In this document: one piece after another, positions 1 to 8,163 of the stretch
Numbering within the stretch: the stretch's first letter is position 1
How the letters are laid out: every line of letters starts with the position of its first letter
Assembly (NCBI RefSeq): GCF_008801835.1
Contig: NZ_VZOW01000040.1
Coordinates: 1 to 48,636, forward strand
Direction: 5' to 3'
Length of the DNA: 48,636 bases
Source of the DNA: Cupriavidus pauculus
Lineage (GTDB): Bacteria > Pseudomonadota > Gammaproteobacteria > Burkholderiales > Burkholderiaceae
Notes under the pieces: generated by a model
The model's input: only the letters and a program-made list of their open reading frames with translations
Databases searched by the model: none
What the model was told of the DNA's origin: nothing
Program-made: the position numbers and the translations under genes

Positions 1-2
1 CT

Positions 3-1403
3 GGGCCCGCAGCTGCCGCACCGGCCGCGCCAGCTGCCCCGGCTGCTGCCGCCGCCCCTGCCGAAGCCGCGCCCGCCGCAGCGCCGGCGCCGGTTCCCAA
101 TAAGGGCGATACCGCCTGGCTGCTGGTAGCCACTGCCTTCGTGATTCTGATGACGCTGCCGGGTCTGGCGCTGTTCTACGGCGGTCTGGTGCGCTCCAAG
201 AACATGCTGTCGGTGCTGATGCAGTGCCTGATGATCTTTTCGGTGGTCTCGCTGCTGTGGGCCATCTACGGCTACAGCTTCGCGTTCACCGAAGGCAACG
301 CATTCTTCGGCGGCGTGGATCGTCTGTTCATGAAGGGCCTGAACGCCGATGCGGTGACCGCAACCTTCAGCAAGGGCGTGGTGATTCCGGAACTGGTGTT
401 CTTCGCCTTCCAGTGCGCCTTCGCGGCGATTACCTGCGGCCTGATCATCGGCGCCTTCGCCGAACGCGCCAAGTTCTCGGCCGTGCTGGTGTTCGTGGTG
501 CTGTGGTTCACCTTCGCCTACATCCCGATGGCCCATATGGTCTGGTTCTGGCCGGGTCCGGACGCCTACACCGATGCCGCCGCCGGCGCTGCCGCCACGG
601 CCAAAGCGGGCTGGCTGTTCCAGAAGGGCGCGCTTGACTACGCAGGCGGCACCGTGGTGCACATCAATGCTGCCGTGGCTGGTCTGGTCGGCGCGTTCAT
701 GTTCGGCAAGCGCATCGGTTTTGGCCGCGAAGCCATCCGTCCGCACAGCCTGACGTTCACGATGGTCGGCGCCTCGCTGCTGTGGTTCGGCTGGTTCGGC
801 TTCAACGCCGGTTCGGGCCTGGAAGCCAACGGCGGCGCTGCGCTGGCCTTCGTCAACACGCTGCTGGCCACCTGCGCCGCAGTGGTGGCGTGGACCTTCG
901 GCGAATGGATCGGCAAGGGCAAGCCGTCGATGCTGGGCGGCGCCTCGGGTGCGGTGGCTGGCCTGGTGGCGATCACCCCGGCTGCCGGCTTCGTCGGCCC
1001 GATGGGTTCGATCGTGATGGGTCTGATCGCCGGCCTGCTGTGCCTGTGGGGCGTCACTGGCCTGAAGCGCATGCTGGGCATGGACGATTCGCTGGACGTG
1101 TTCGGCGTGCACGGCGTGGGCGGTATCGTCGGCGCGCTGCTGACCGGTGTGTTCGCGGCGCCGAGCCTCGGTGGCGTGGGCATCTACGACTACGTTGCCA
1201 ACAAGGTGGCCGACGACTACTCGATCGCCGGCCAGGTCTGGATCCAGTTCGAAGGCGTGCTGACCACCATCGTGTGGTCGGGCGTGGTGGCCCTGGTGGC
1301 CTACAAGCTGGTGGACATGCTGATTGGCCTGCGCGTGCCGGAAGAAGAGGAGCGCGAAGGTCTGGATATCACCTCGCACGGCGAGACCGCCTACGAAGTC
1401 TGA
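3..1403 (+). CDS. amtB: ammonium transporter AmtB (5' end outside window)
   Basis: Inner-membrane ammonium/methylammonium channel, usually controlled by a PII protein (GlnK). The reading frame is open from base 3, so the start lies upstream of the window. The first ~35 visible residues are an Ala/Pro-rich linker ending in PVPNKGDTAW; the Amt core follows, with LALFYGGLVRSKN, the pore region HMVWFW, GGTVVHINAAVAGLVGA and the late FGVHGVGGIVGALLTGVFA segment that carries the second pore histidine. The C-terminal tail (VPEEEEREGLDITSHGETAYEV) matches the cytosolic PII-docking tail of the family. Downstream is an intrinsic terminator. Family call is secure; the true start and a glnK neighbour cannot be seen. 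Confidence 0.96.
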   Translation, partial: GPAAAAPAAPAAPAAAAAPAEAAPAAAPAPVPNKGDTAWLLVATAFVILMTLPGLALFYGGLVRSKNMLSVLMQCLMIFSVVSLLWAIYGYSFAFTEGNAFFGGVDRLFMKGLNADAVTATFSKGVVIPELVFFAFQCAFAAITCGLIIGAFAERAKFSAVLVFVVLWFTFAYIPMAHMVWFWPGPDAYTDAAAGAAATAKAGWLFQKGALDYAGGTVVHINAAVAGLVGAFMFGKRIGFGREAIRPHSLTFTMVGASLLWFGWFGFNAGSGLEANGGAALAFVNTLLATCAAVVAWTFGEWIGKGKPSMLGGASGAVAGLVAITPAAGFVGPMGSIVMGLIAGLLCLWGVTGLKRMLGMDDSLDVFGVHGVGGIVGALLTGVFAAPSLGGVGIYDYVANKVADDYSIAGQVWIQFEGVLTTIVWSGVVALVAYKLVDMLIGLRVPEEEEREGLDITSHGETAYEV

Positions 1404-1459
1404 TATCCGCGACAGTGTTGTGCTGGAGAGCTGATTGGGAATCTTCTCTCAGGAGTTTT

Positions 1460-1486
1460 GCCCCGGCCTTGCGCCGGGGCTTTTTT
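1460..1486 (+). terminator. intrinsic terminator after amtB
   Basis: A perfect 8-bp GC-rich stem (GCCCCGGC / GCCGGGGC) with a 5-base loop is followed directly by six T. It sits 57 bases after the amtB stop codon. Confidence 0.93.
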
Positions 1487-1580
1487 ATGTCCGGCGCAAT
1501 CTGTCCACATTGGCAGAGTCGACAGTCAAACACGTGTCAGTATTCGCAGGGTGCTTAAATCGGATCTTAAAAAGTCTCAA

Positions 1581-1609
1581 TTGTCTTTGTCTGGGAGCGC
1601 GCATAGAGT
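1581..1609 (+). promoter_or_regulatory. possible sigma-70 promoter for a small RNA
   Basis: TTGTCT (1581-1586) and TAGAGT (1604-1609) are separated by 17 bases. This is a moderate match to the -35/-10 consensus. It would start a transcript near 1616 that runs to the terminator at 1670-1697 and contains no open reading frame with a ribosome binding site. Confidence 0.4.
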
Positions 1610-1615
1610 GCCATT

Positions 1616-1697
1616 GAGGCAGTTTCCTCCACCTGCAGAACGCTCCCCGTATCTGTCAGGCCATTTGAAAGCGCGGCGCCACGCCGCGCTTTTTTTT
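1616..1697 (+). ncRNA. candidate small regulatory RNA with C-rich loops
   Basis: About 80 bases in the gap between amtB and gshA that look like a free-standing sRNA. Possible folds: GAGG (1616-1619) with CCTC (1626-1629) around a 6-base loop; CCTGCAG (1632-1638) with CTGTCAGG (1653-1660) exposing a loop with CTCCCC; then a terminator with a 9-bp stem (1670-1678 / 1682-1690), a 3-base loop and an 8-T run. C-rich, anti-Shine-Dalgarno-like loops are a known style of trans-acting sRNAs that block ribosome binding. No known family was recognised; it does not fit 6S RNA. The 3' hairpin could instead only be a terminator. Confidence 0.4.
1670..1697 (+). terminator. strong intrinsic terminator upstream of gshA
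   Basis: AGCGCGGCG (1670-1678) pairs with CGCCGCGCT (1682-1690) across a 3-base loop, preceded by AAA and followed by a T run to 1697. It can act only on a transcript starting in the amtB-gshA gap or reading through the first terminator. Confidence 0.88.
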
Positions 1698-1757
1698 GCG
1701 CCCAGCCATGCGCCCAGCCATGCGCCCAGCCATGCGCCGAGCCATGCGCCCAGCCGC
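1698..1757. repeat. 12-base tandem repeat, about five copies
   Basis: The unit GCGCCCAGCCAT occurs at 1698, 1710 and 1722 without change, at 1734 with one substitution, and at 1746 as a partial copy diverging at its end. It begins in the 3' flank of the terminator and lies about 160 bases upstream of gshA, outside any gene. Confidence 0.95.
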
Positions 1758-1916
1758 GCCAGCGTTGGCCGTGTGGGGTTTGAAATCGGCGGATCGACCC
1801 CATATCCGCTTCCCCTGCCACCGGTCGGCGCATAAGGTTATGCAAGGCTCGTAAGCAGGCCGGAGGCCGTTCCCTTACAATCGGGGCGGACAATAAAGCT
1901 GATTCCTAGGATGGAT

Positions 1917-3212
1917 ATGGTCCCGCATCTCATCACCGCGCTGAACGGTCCGCTGCTCGAACTGGAAAAGAAGATCCTGGACGCGACGCCGTCCATCGAG
2001 CGCTGGTTCAGGCTGGAATGGCAGGAGCATACTCCGCCGTTCTATTGTTCCGTCGACCTGCGCAACGCCGGCTTCAAGCTGGCTCCGGTCGATACGAACC
2101 TGTTTCCGGGCGGTTTCAACAACCTCGCCCCGGAAATGCTGCCGCTTGCCGTGCAGGCCGCCATGGCCGCGATCGAGAAGATCTGCCCGGACGCCAAGAA
2201 CCTGCTGCTGATTCCCGAACGTCACACCCGCAATATGTTCTATCTGCAGAACGTCGCGCGGTTGTCGCTGATCATGCGTCAGGCCGGGCTCAATGTGCGG
2301 CTTGGCTCGCTGTCGGAAGAAATCACCGAACCGACGCCGATCGAGCTGCCCGACGGCCAGACGCTGGTGGTCGAGCCGCTGGCGCGCCTGGGCACCAAGG
2401 GCCGCCGGCTTGGCCTGAAGGATTTCGATCCGTGTTCGATCCTGCTGAATAACGACCTGTCGGCAGGCATCCCGCCGATCCTCGAGAACATCAACGAACA
2501 GTACCTGCTGCCGCCGCTGCACGCGGGCTGGTCGACGCGCCGCAAGAGCAGCCACTTCGCCGCGTATGACGAGGTAGCCAAGAAGTTCGCCAAGCTGATC
2601 GATATCGATCCATGGATGGTGAACCCATACTTCGCGCGGACCTCCGGCGTGAACTTCCACGAGCGGATCGGCGAGGAAGAACTGGCCGATGCGGTGGAAG
2701 GCGTGCTCAAGAAGATCGCCAAGAAGTATCGCGAATACGGCATCAAGGAAACGCCCTATGTCGTGGTCAAGGCCGATGCCGGCACGTACGGCATGGGCAT
2801 CATGACCGTGCGCGATCCGTCCGAGATCAAGGGCCTGAACCGCAAGGAACGCAACAAGATGAGCGTCGTGAAGGAAGGCCTCGAGGTCTCCGACGTGATC
2901 ATCCAGGAAGGCGTGCATACGTTCGAAAAGGTCAACGAAGCCGTTGCCGAGCCGGTGGTGTACATGATCGACCGCTATGTGGTCGGCGGCTTCTATCGCG
3001 TGCACACAGGCCGTGGCAACGACGAGAACCTGAACGCGCCGGGCATGCATTTCGTGCCGCTGGCGTTTGCGCCGAACGGCATTCCGGACAGCCACGCCAA
3101 GCCGGGCGCGGCCGTGCCCAACCGCTTCTACATGTATGGCGTGGTGGCGCGGCTGGCGTTGCTGGCGGCGTCGGTGGAGCTGGAAAAGACCGATCCGAAT
3201 CCGATCCTGTAA
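1917..3212 (+). CDS. gshA: glutamate-cysteine ligase (GshA)
   Basis: First enzyme of glutathione synthesis: ATP-dependent joining of glutamate and cysteine. The 431-residue product (MVPHLITALNGPLLELEKK start) matches the proteobacterial GshA class found in Ralstonia, Burkholderia and Acidithiobacillus, not the long E. coli GshA. Conserved stretches include FPGGFNNLAPEML, an arginine-rich TRRKSSHFAAYDEVAKKF and VVKADAGTYGMGIMTV. I chose ATG 1917 over ATG 1911 because the only Shine-Dalgarno-like AGGA (1908-1911) is properly spaced for 1917. gshB follows 90 bases later in the same direction, so the two steps are probably co-expressed. Confidence 0.95.
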   Translation: MVPHLITALNGPLLELEKKILDATPSIERWFRLEWQEHTPPFYCSVDLRNAGFKLAPVDTNLFPGGFNNLAPEMLPLAVQAAMAAIEKICPDAKNLLLIPERHTRNMFYLQNVARLSLIMRQAGLNVRLGSLSEEITEPTPIELPDGQTLVVEPLARLGTKGRRLGLKDFDPCSILLNNDLSAGIPPILENINEQYLLPPLHAGWSTRRKSSHFAAYDEVAKKFAKLIDIDPWMVNPYFARTSGVNFHERIGEEELADAVEGVLKKIAKKYREYGIKETPYVVVKADAGTYGMGIMTVRDPSEIKGLNRKERNKMSVVKEGLEVSDVIIQEGVHTFEKVNEAVAEPVVYMIDRYVVGGFYRVHTGRGNDENLNAPGMHFVPLAFAPNGIPDSHAKPGAAVPNRFYMYGVVARLALLAASVELEKTDPNPIL

Positions 3213-3302
3213 CGCGCGGCGGGCCGCCCGCATGCCGCACGCCCCCGATCCGGCGCGCCCAAAGCCGCGCCGGACGTCTCTTACCTGACGCCACGAGCCA
3301 TC

Positions 3303-4256
3303 ATGCGCATCCTGTTCATTACCGATCCGCTGGAAACCTTCAAGACGTACAAGGATTCCACCTACGCCATGATGACCGAGGCGGCGGCGCGCGGGCACGA
3401 GCTGTATTTCTGCCTGCAATCGCAGCTGTCGCTGTCGGCCAACGTGGTGGAAGCGGTGGTGCGTCCGCTTGATCTTGTCGACGATGGCAAGGACTGGTTC
3501 CGGCTGGGCGAGGCCGCGCTGACGCCGCTGGCCACTTTCGATGCGGTGTTGATGCGCAAGGATCCGCCGTTCGACATGGAGTACGTCACCAGCACGTGGC
3601 TGCTGGAACTGGCGGAAAAGCAGGGCGCGCGCGTGTTCAACAAGCCGCAGGCCATCCGCGATCATTCCGAGAAGCTGGCGATCGGCCAGTTTCCGCAGTT
3701 CATCACGCCGACGCTGGTCACGCGTGATGCTGGCCGCATCCGCGCGTTCCACGCCGAGCACCACGACATCATCGTCAAGCCGCTCGACGGCATGGGCGGC
3801 ATGGGCATCTTCCGCGTGGGTCCGGACGGCATGAACCTGGGGTCGATCGTCGAGACGCTAAGCGACAACGGCGCGCGCACGCTGATGATCCAACGCTACA
3901 TCCCGGCGATCAAGGACGGCGACAAGCGGATCCTGCTGATCGGCGGCAAGCCTGTGCCTTATTCGCTGGCGCGCATTCCGCAAGGCAGCGAGATTCGCGG
4001 CAACCTGGCCGCCGGCGGCATCGGCCGTGCGCAGGAGCTGAGCGCGCGCGACCGCGAGATCGCCGAGACGCTGGCGCCGGGACTGTGGAAGCAGGGCCTG
4101 TTGCTGGTGGGACTGGATGTGATCGGCGACTACCTCACCGAGGTAAATGTGACGAGTCCGACCTGTTTCCAGGAAATCGCCCAGCAGACCGGGTTCAACG
4201 TGGCCGGCATGTTCATCGACGCACTGGAGCAGGCCGTCGCCGCCGATCGTCGCTGA
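3303..4256 (+). CDS. gshB: glutathione synthetase (GshB)
   Basis: Second step of glutathione synthesis: ATP-dependent ligation of gamma-glutamylcysteine and glycine in the cytosol. The product is 317 residues, the usual length. The N-terminal domain starts MRILFITDPLETFKTYKD; the ATP-grasp region includes VKPLDGMGGMGIFRV (glycine-rich loop), YIPAIKDGDKRILLI and the Mg-binding end VGLDVIGDYLTEVNVTSPT. It sits directly after gshA. A GC-rich inverted repeat (3247-3272) lies in the gap but has no T run. Confidence 0.97.
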   Translation: MRILFITDPLETFKTYKDSTYAMMTEAAARGHELYFCLQSQLSLSANVVEAVVRPLDLVDDGKDWFRLGEAALTPLATFDAVLMRKDPPFDMEYVTSTWLLELAEKQGARVFNKPQAIRDHSEKLAIGQFPQFITPTLVTRDAGRIRAFHAEHHDIIVKPLDGMGGMGIFRVGPDGMNLGSIVETLSDNGARTLMIQRYIPAIKDGDKRILLIGGKPVPYSLARIPQGSEIRGNLAAGGIGRAQELSARDREIAETLAPGLWKQGLLLVGLDVIGDYLTEVNVTSPTCFQEIAQQTGFNVAGMFIDALEQAVAADRR

Positions 4257-4367
4257 TCGGCGATCATTCGATGCTGGGGCGCCACAGTGCGGGCGTTCCG
4301 CATAAACACGCCGGGAGGCCGTAAGGCTGCCTGCTACAATTCGTGGCAGTCCAACGGATTCACCATC

Positions 4368-4823
4368 ATGGCAGGAATATTAATTATCGCGCATGCGCCG
4401 CTTGCATCGGCGCTGCGCGATTGTGCTGCCCACGTCTACTGCGGGCAGCCGCCGCGGCTCGAGGCCGTCGATGTGGTGGCCGACGCCGATCCGGCCGCCG
4501 TGCTTGCCGAAGCGCGCCGCTGCCTGGAAGCCGTTTGCGAAGAGAATGGCGCGCTGGTGTTGACCGATATCTTCGGCGCCACGCCGGCCAATATCGCCGC
4601 CAAGCTCGCCGATCCGGGGCGAGTCAAGGTGCTGGCGGGCGTCAATTTGCCGATGCTCGTGCGGGCCATCTGCTACCGCACCGAAAAGCTTGACCAGTTG
4701 GCCACCAAGGCGCTCGCCGGTGGTGCCCAGGGCGTGCTCCAGGTGGGCACGACAACCGTCCAGAATCAAACCGCTAATCATCCCGACAAATATGCTGCAG
4801 AGGGACACCACCATCATCAATAA
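4368..4823 (+). CDS. PTS EIIA component of the mannose family (ManX/PtsM-like)
   Basis: Cytosolic phosphocarrier of 151 residues. MAGILIIAHAPLASAL places the phospho-accepting histidine at His9, matching His10 of E. coli ManX; VLTDIFGATPANIAAKLAD is a second family signature. No EIIB, EIIC or EIID genes are nearby, so with HPr and EI this looks like the incomplete, regulatory phosphorelay common in betaproteobacteria rather than a sugar importer. The frame stays open upstream to 4287, but ATG 4368 begins exactly at the conserved N-terminus. A TACAAT element (4335-4340) may be the -10 box of the EIIA-HPr-EI operon. The 3' end overlaps the HPr gene by 32 bases. Confidence 0.93.
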   Translation: MAGILIIAHAPLASALRDCAAHVYCGQPPRLEAVDVVADADPAAVLAEARRCLEAVCEENGALVLTDIFGATPANIAAKLADPGRVKVLAGVNLPMLVRAICYRTEKLDQLATKALAGGAQGVLQVGTTTVQNQTANHPDKYAAEGHHHHQ

Positions 4824-5061
4824 GCTCGGGCTGCACGCCCGTGCCTCCGCCAAGCTCACGCAACTGGCGGGCAGCTTCAAAAGCCAGGTAAAAATGTCCC
4901 GCAACGGTCGCCAGGTCGACGCCAAGAGCATCATGGGCGTGATGATGCTGGCCGCTGGCATCGGGTCGACGGTCACGCTGGAGACGGAAGGTCCCGACGA
5001 GCAGGAGGCGATGGACGCGTTGCTGGCGCTGATCGCCAACCGTTTCGGCGAAGGCGAATGA
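4792..5061 (+). CDS. ptsH: phosphocarrier protein HPr
   Basis: Small phosphotransfer protein of 89 residues passing phosphate from EI to EIIA. NKLGLHARASAKL puts the active histidine at His15. Ser46 in DAKSIMGVMMLA matches the site phosphorylated by HPr kinase in bacteria with hprK; no hprK lies in this window. The ATG at 4792 is chosen because it gives the canonical N-terminus; it lies inside the end of the EIIA gene, which suggests translational coupling. ptsI follows 49 bases later. Confidence 0.95.
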   Translation: MLQRDTTIINKLGLHARASAKLTQLAGSFKSQVKMSRNGRQVDAKSIMGVMMLAAGIGSTVTLETEGPDEQEAMDALLALIANRFGEGE

Positions 5062-5110
5062 GCTCCGGCGCTACAAGCAGTATTCCTTAACGTTCCTGAC
5101 GGAGCGGGTC

Positions 5111-6868
5111 ATGCCCTTTGCCTTGCACGGCATTCCGGTTTCGCGTGGGGTCGCCATCGGGCGCGCCCACATCCTGGCGCCGGCTGCGCTCGACGTATCG
5201 CACTATCTGGTCGACGAAGACCGCCTCGACGCAGAAGTCGAGCGCCTGCGCGCGGCGCGCGCCACGGTGCGGGCCGAACTGCGCACGCTCAAGCGTGATC
5301 TGCCGCGCGAGGCGCCCGAGGAAATGGGCGCGTTCCTGGACGTGCACGCGATGATCCTCGACGACGAGGCGCTGTCGCGCGAGCCCGAGCAGTTGATCCT
5401 CCAGCGCCGCTATAACGCGGAGTGGGCGCTGACCACGCGCCTCGAGGAACTGATGCGCCAGTTCGACGAGATCGAAGACGAGTATCTGCGCGAGCGCAAG
5501 GCCGACATCCAGCAGGTGGTTGAGCGGATTCTCAAGGTGCTGGCCGGCGCACCGGTCCTGGCGCCCGCGCCGGTGCCCGCGCTGGCGCCGGACGGCGAGG
5601 CGGCGCCGGGCGTGATCGTGGTCGCCCACGACATCGGTCCGGCCGACATGCTGCAGTTCAAGCACACGATTTTCCACGGCTTCGTCACCGATCTGGGCGG
5701 GCGCACTTCGCACACGGCGATCGTGGCGCGCAGCCTCGACATTCCCGCCGCGGTGGGCGTGAAAAACGCCAGCGAACTGATTCGCCAGGACGACTGGATC
5801 ATCATCGACGGCGATGCGGGCCTGGTCATCGTCGATCCGTCGGCCATCATTCTTGAGGAATACCGGCACCGCCAGAGCGAGCGCGCGCTCGAGAAAAAGC
5901 GCCTGCAGCGGTTGCGCCATATGCCGGCTGTTACGCTCGATGGGCTCGAAATCGAGCTGCTGGCCAATATCGAAATGGCCGAAGATGCCGGCGCCGCGCT
6001 GGCCGCCGGCGCGGTGGGCGTGGGCCTGTTCCGCTCGGAATTCCTGTTCATGAACCGGCGCGACGAACTGCCGGACGAGGAAGAACAGTTCCAGGCCTAT
6101 CGCAATGCAGTGGAGGCGATGCACGGGCTGCCGGTCACGATCCGCACCATCGACATTGGCGCCGACAAGCCGCTGGACGGCATCACCAGCGATTTCGAAA
6201 CGGCCCTCAATCCTGCGCTTGGACTGCGCGCGATCCGCTGGTCGCTGTCGGAGCCGACCATGTTCCTGACGCAATTGCGCGCGTTGCTGCGCGCGTCCGC
6301 GTTCGGCCCGGTCCGCCTGCTGATACCGATGCTCGCGCACGCCAGCGAGATCGACCAGACGCTCGAATTGATCGCGCAGGCCAAGCGCCAGCTCGACAGT
6401 CGCGGCCAGCCCTATGATCCCGGCGTCAAGGTCGGCGCCATGATCGAGATCCCGGCCGCCGTGCTGATACTGCCGCTGTTTCTGAAGCGCATGGATTTCC
6501 TGTCGATCGGCACTAACGACCTGATCCAGTACACGCTGGCGATCGACCGCGCCGACAACGCCGTGGCCCACCTGTACGATCCGCTGCATCCGGCGGTGCT
6601 GCATCTGATCGCGCGCACGATCCGCGATGCCAACCACGCCGGCGTGCCGGTGGCGGTGTGCGGCGAAATGGCCGGCGACCCCGCCATGACTCGTCTGTTG
6701 CTGGGCATGGGACTGCGCGAGTTTTCCATGCATCCGGCCCAGCTGCTGCGCGTGAAGCAGGAGGTGATTCACGCCGACTGCGAGCGCCTGCAAAAGGCCG
6801 TCGATCAGATCCTGGCCTGCTACGAGCCCGAGGAACTGGGCGCAGCGCTGAAGATGCTGACCACGTAA
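5111..6868 (+). CDS. ptsI: PTS enzyme I (phosphoenolpyruvate-protein phosphotransferase)
   Basis: Autophosphorylates from phosphoenolpyruvate and passes phosphate to HPr. 585 residues, near normal length. GGRTSHTAIVARSLDIPAAV gives the active histidine at about His201 (His189 in E. coli). The shift is partly explained by an Ala/Pro-rich insertion around residues 145-165 (VLAPAPVPALAPDG). The PEP-binding C-terminal half shows VGLFRSEFLFM, SIGTNDLIQYTLAIDR and the late cysteine in VAVCGEMAGDP. Last gene of the EIIA-HPr-EI operon; an intrinsic terminator overlaps its stop codon. Confidence 0.97.
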   Translation: MPFALHGIPVSRGVAIGRAHILAPAALDVSHYLVDEDRLDAEVERLRAARATVRAELRTLKRDLPREAPEEMGAFLDVHAMILDDEALSREPEQLILQRRYNAEWALTTRLEELMRQFDEIEDEYLRERKADIQQVVERILKVLAGAPVLAPAPVPALAPDGEAAPGVIVVAHDIGPADMLQFKHTIFHGFVTDLGGRTSHTAIVARSLDIPAAVGVKNASELIRQDDWIIIDGDAGLVIVDPSAIILEEYRHRQSERALEKKRLQRLRHMPAVTLDGLEIELLANIEMAEDAGAALAAGAVGVGLFRSEFLFMNRRDELPDEEEQFQAYRNAVEAMHGLPVTIRTIDIGADKPLDGITSDFETALNPALGLRAIRWSLSEPTMFLTQLRALLRASAFGPVRLLIPMLAHASEIDQTLELIAQAKRQLDSRGQPYDPGVKVGAMIEIPAAVLILPLFLKRMDFLSIGTNDLIQYTLAIDRADNAVAHLYDPLHPAVLHLIARTIRDANHAGVPVAVCGEMAGDPAMTRLLLGMGLREFSMHPAQLLRVKQEVIHADCERLQKAVDQILACYEPEELGAALKMLTT

Positions 6869-6891
6869 CCCTTTGGTTTAAAGGGTTTTTT
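6867..6891 (+). terminator. intrinsic terminator of the EIIA-HPr-ptsI operon
   Basis: AACCCTTT (6867-6874) and AAAGGGTT (6880-6887) form an 8-bp stem with loop GGTTT; T residues run to 6891. The hairpin starts within the ptsI stop codon. Confidence 0.88.
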
Positions 6892-7002
6892 GCCGCGCCC
6901 CGAGGCATGGACGCCACAAATCGGCGCCGATAAGTGATGGATAAAATCCTTTGCAGAGGGTCGGTTGCCGGTGCTGTGCAGCGCGATTCCCTTCTTGTTT
7001 AA

Positions 7003-7017
7003 TGGGAATTGTTATCA
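7003..7017 (+). promoter_or_regulatory. putative Fur box upstream of bfd
   Basis: TGGGAATTGTTATCA matches the 7-1-7 Fur consensus TGATAATNATTATCA at 11 of 14 defined positions. It overlaps the -35 element of the likely bfd promoter, the position expected for iron-dependent repression. bfd is a classic Fur target in other bacteria. Confidence 0.7.
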
Positions 7018-7037
7018 TTTTCGATCTCTGATATTCT
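7009..7037 (+). promoter_or_regulatory. likely bfd promoter
   Basis: TTGTTA (7009-7014), a 17-base spacer and TATTCT (7032-7037), four of six matches in each hexamer. It starts transcription about 45 bases before the bfd GTG and overlaps the putative Fur box. Confidence 0.55.
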
Positions 7038-7089
7038 GCCTCTCATCGCGAACGGCATGCCGGTGCCGTCGCTGTCCGAGGAGGCTTTT

Positions 7090-7395
7090 GTGTACGTTTG
7101 CATTTGCAACCAGGTTACCGACCATGAGATCCATGGCGCAGCTCATCTTGGCGTGACCACGCTCGACGAGCTGGCCGAAACGCTCGGTGTGGGAACCTGC
7201 TGCGGCCGTTGCCGCGACTGCGCGAAACAGGTGCTGTGCGAAGGCGTGGCCGCCGTGCAGACCATGAAGGCTTCGAAAATCTCGACGATTCAGGTGGTCG
7301 AAATATCGACCTGTTCGTCTGCTGCGTCACATGCCATAATGGACGCTCGTGACCCGGCAGTCGCGAACGACCAGCGTACCGCGCTGGTCGCCTGA
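7090..7395 (+). CDS. bfd: bacterioferritin-associated ferredoxin (Bfd)
   Basis: [2Fe-2S] protein that reduces bacterioferritin to release stored iron. The cluster ligands are visible: CIC near the start (MYVCICNQVTDHEI when GTG is read as Met) and CCGRCRDC about 35 residues later. The start is GTG 7090 because GAGGAGG lies 6-7 bases upstream and the N-terminus then matches the family. At 101 residues it is longer than most Bfd proteins; the last ~35 residues (from about KISTIQVVEIST) look like an unconserved tail. A Fur-like site lies upstream and bfr downstream, with a terminator between. Confidence 0.93.
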   Translation: MYVCICNQVTDHEIHGAAHLGVTTLDELAETLGVGTCCGRCRDCAKQVLCEGVAAVQTMKASKISTIQVVEISTCSSAASHAIMDARDPAVANDQRTALVA

Positions 7396-7435
7396 CTCAG
7401 GAAGCGTTCCACCGAACAACGTGTGGTTTCAGAAG

Positions 7436-7468
7436 CGCGCCAGGATGTTCATCCGCGGCGCGTTTTTT
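7436..7468 (+). terminator. intrinsic terminator between bfd and bfr
   Basis: CGCGCC (7436-7441) pairs with GGCGCG (7457-7462), with inner GGAT/ATCC pairing, followed by six T. It indicates separate transcription of bfd and bfr. Confidence 0.88.
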
Positions 7469-7532
7469 CGTTTCCCGATATCACCACCATCCGAGGGCCG
7501 GGTTCGTTGTTGTCTGTAACCGGAGCCCCCGT

Positions 7533-8012
7533 ATGAAAGGTGACAAGAAGGTCATCCAGCACCTGAACGCTCAGCTCAAGAACGAGCTGACCGCGATCAA
7601 CCAGTATTTCCTGCACGCGCGCATGTATCGCCATTGGGGCCTGAAGAAGCTCGGCGATGTCGAATACAAGGAATCGATCGGCGAAATGAAGCACGCCGAC
7701 CGCCTGATCGACCGCATCCTGATGCTGGACGGACTGCCGAACCTGCAAGACCTGCACAAGCTGCTGCTCGGCGAAGACACGCCCGAAATGCTCAAGTGCG
7801 ACCTGAAGCTCGAGCAGACCGCGCACCAGACCGTCAAGGAAGGCATTGCGTACTGCGAATCGGTCGGCGACTACGTCAGCCGCGAAATCCTGGTCGATAT
7901 CCTTACCGACACGGAAGAGCACATCGAATATCTGGAAACGCAGCTGGACCTGATCGACAAGGTTGGTCTGCAGAACTACCTGCAGTCCCAGATGGAGCCG
8001 GGCGAGCAATAA
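7533..8012 (+). CDS. bfr: bacterioferritin
   Basis: Haem-containing ferritin forming a 24-subunit iron store. 159 residues, standard length. The family residues fall in place: Glu18 in LKNELTAINQYF, Glu51 and His54 of the diiron site, and the haem ligand Met52 in IGEMKHADRLIDRIL; a second cluster follows in DTEEHIEYLETQLDLI. It lies downstream of its redox partner bfd. Confidence 0.97.
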   Translation: MKGDKKVIQHLNAQLKNELTAINQYFLHARMYRHWGLKKLGDVEYKESIGEMKHADRLIDRILMLDGLPNLQDLHKLLLGEDTPEMLKCDLKLEQTAHQTVKEGIAYCESVGDYVSREILVDILTDTEEHIEYLETQLDLIDKVGLQNYLQSQMEPGEQ

Positions 8013-8163
8013 GCCTGGCTAGCCGCCGCCCGCCGCCTGCGTTTCCGGGCAGCGGATGGTTCGCGGCGTGGTGCGGATGGCGCCACGCTCACGCATCGGA
8101 TGAGGCAATAACCTTTCTCATTCGGATTCTTGTCTCCATCCAGTCGTTTTTCGCTGACATTGG

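Noticed and set aside
1487..1697. 6S RNA in the amtB-gshA gap
   Set aside because: Too short and lacks the long central-bubble hairpin and its conserved flanks; kept only as an unclassified sRNA candidate.
1698..1757. CRISPR array
   Set aside because: The repeat unit is only 12 bases and there are no spacers; it is a simple tandem repeat.
1875..3764. Long open frame antisense to gshA and part of gshB
   Set aside because: Runs across two conserved genes and their gap; no motif, no ribosome binding site.
5087..6793. Long open frame antisense to ptsI (568 codons)
   Set aside because: It mirrors a complete, well-conserved enzyme I gene; the translation is rich in Arg, Gln and His with no domain. 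High-GC genes produce such frames by codon bias.
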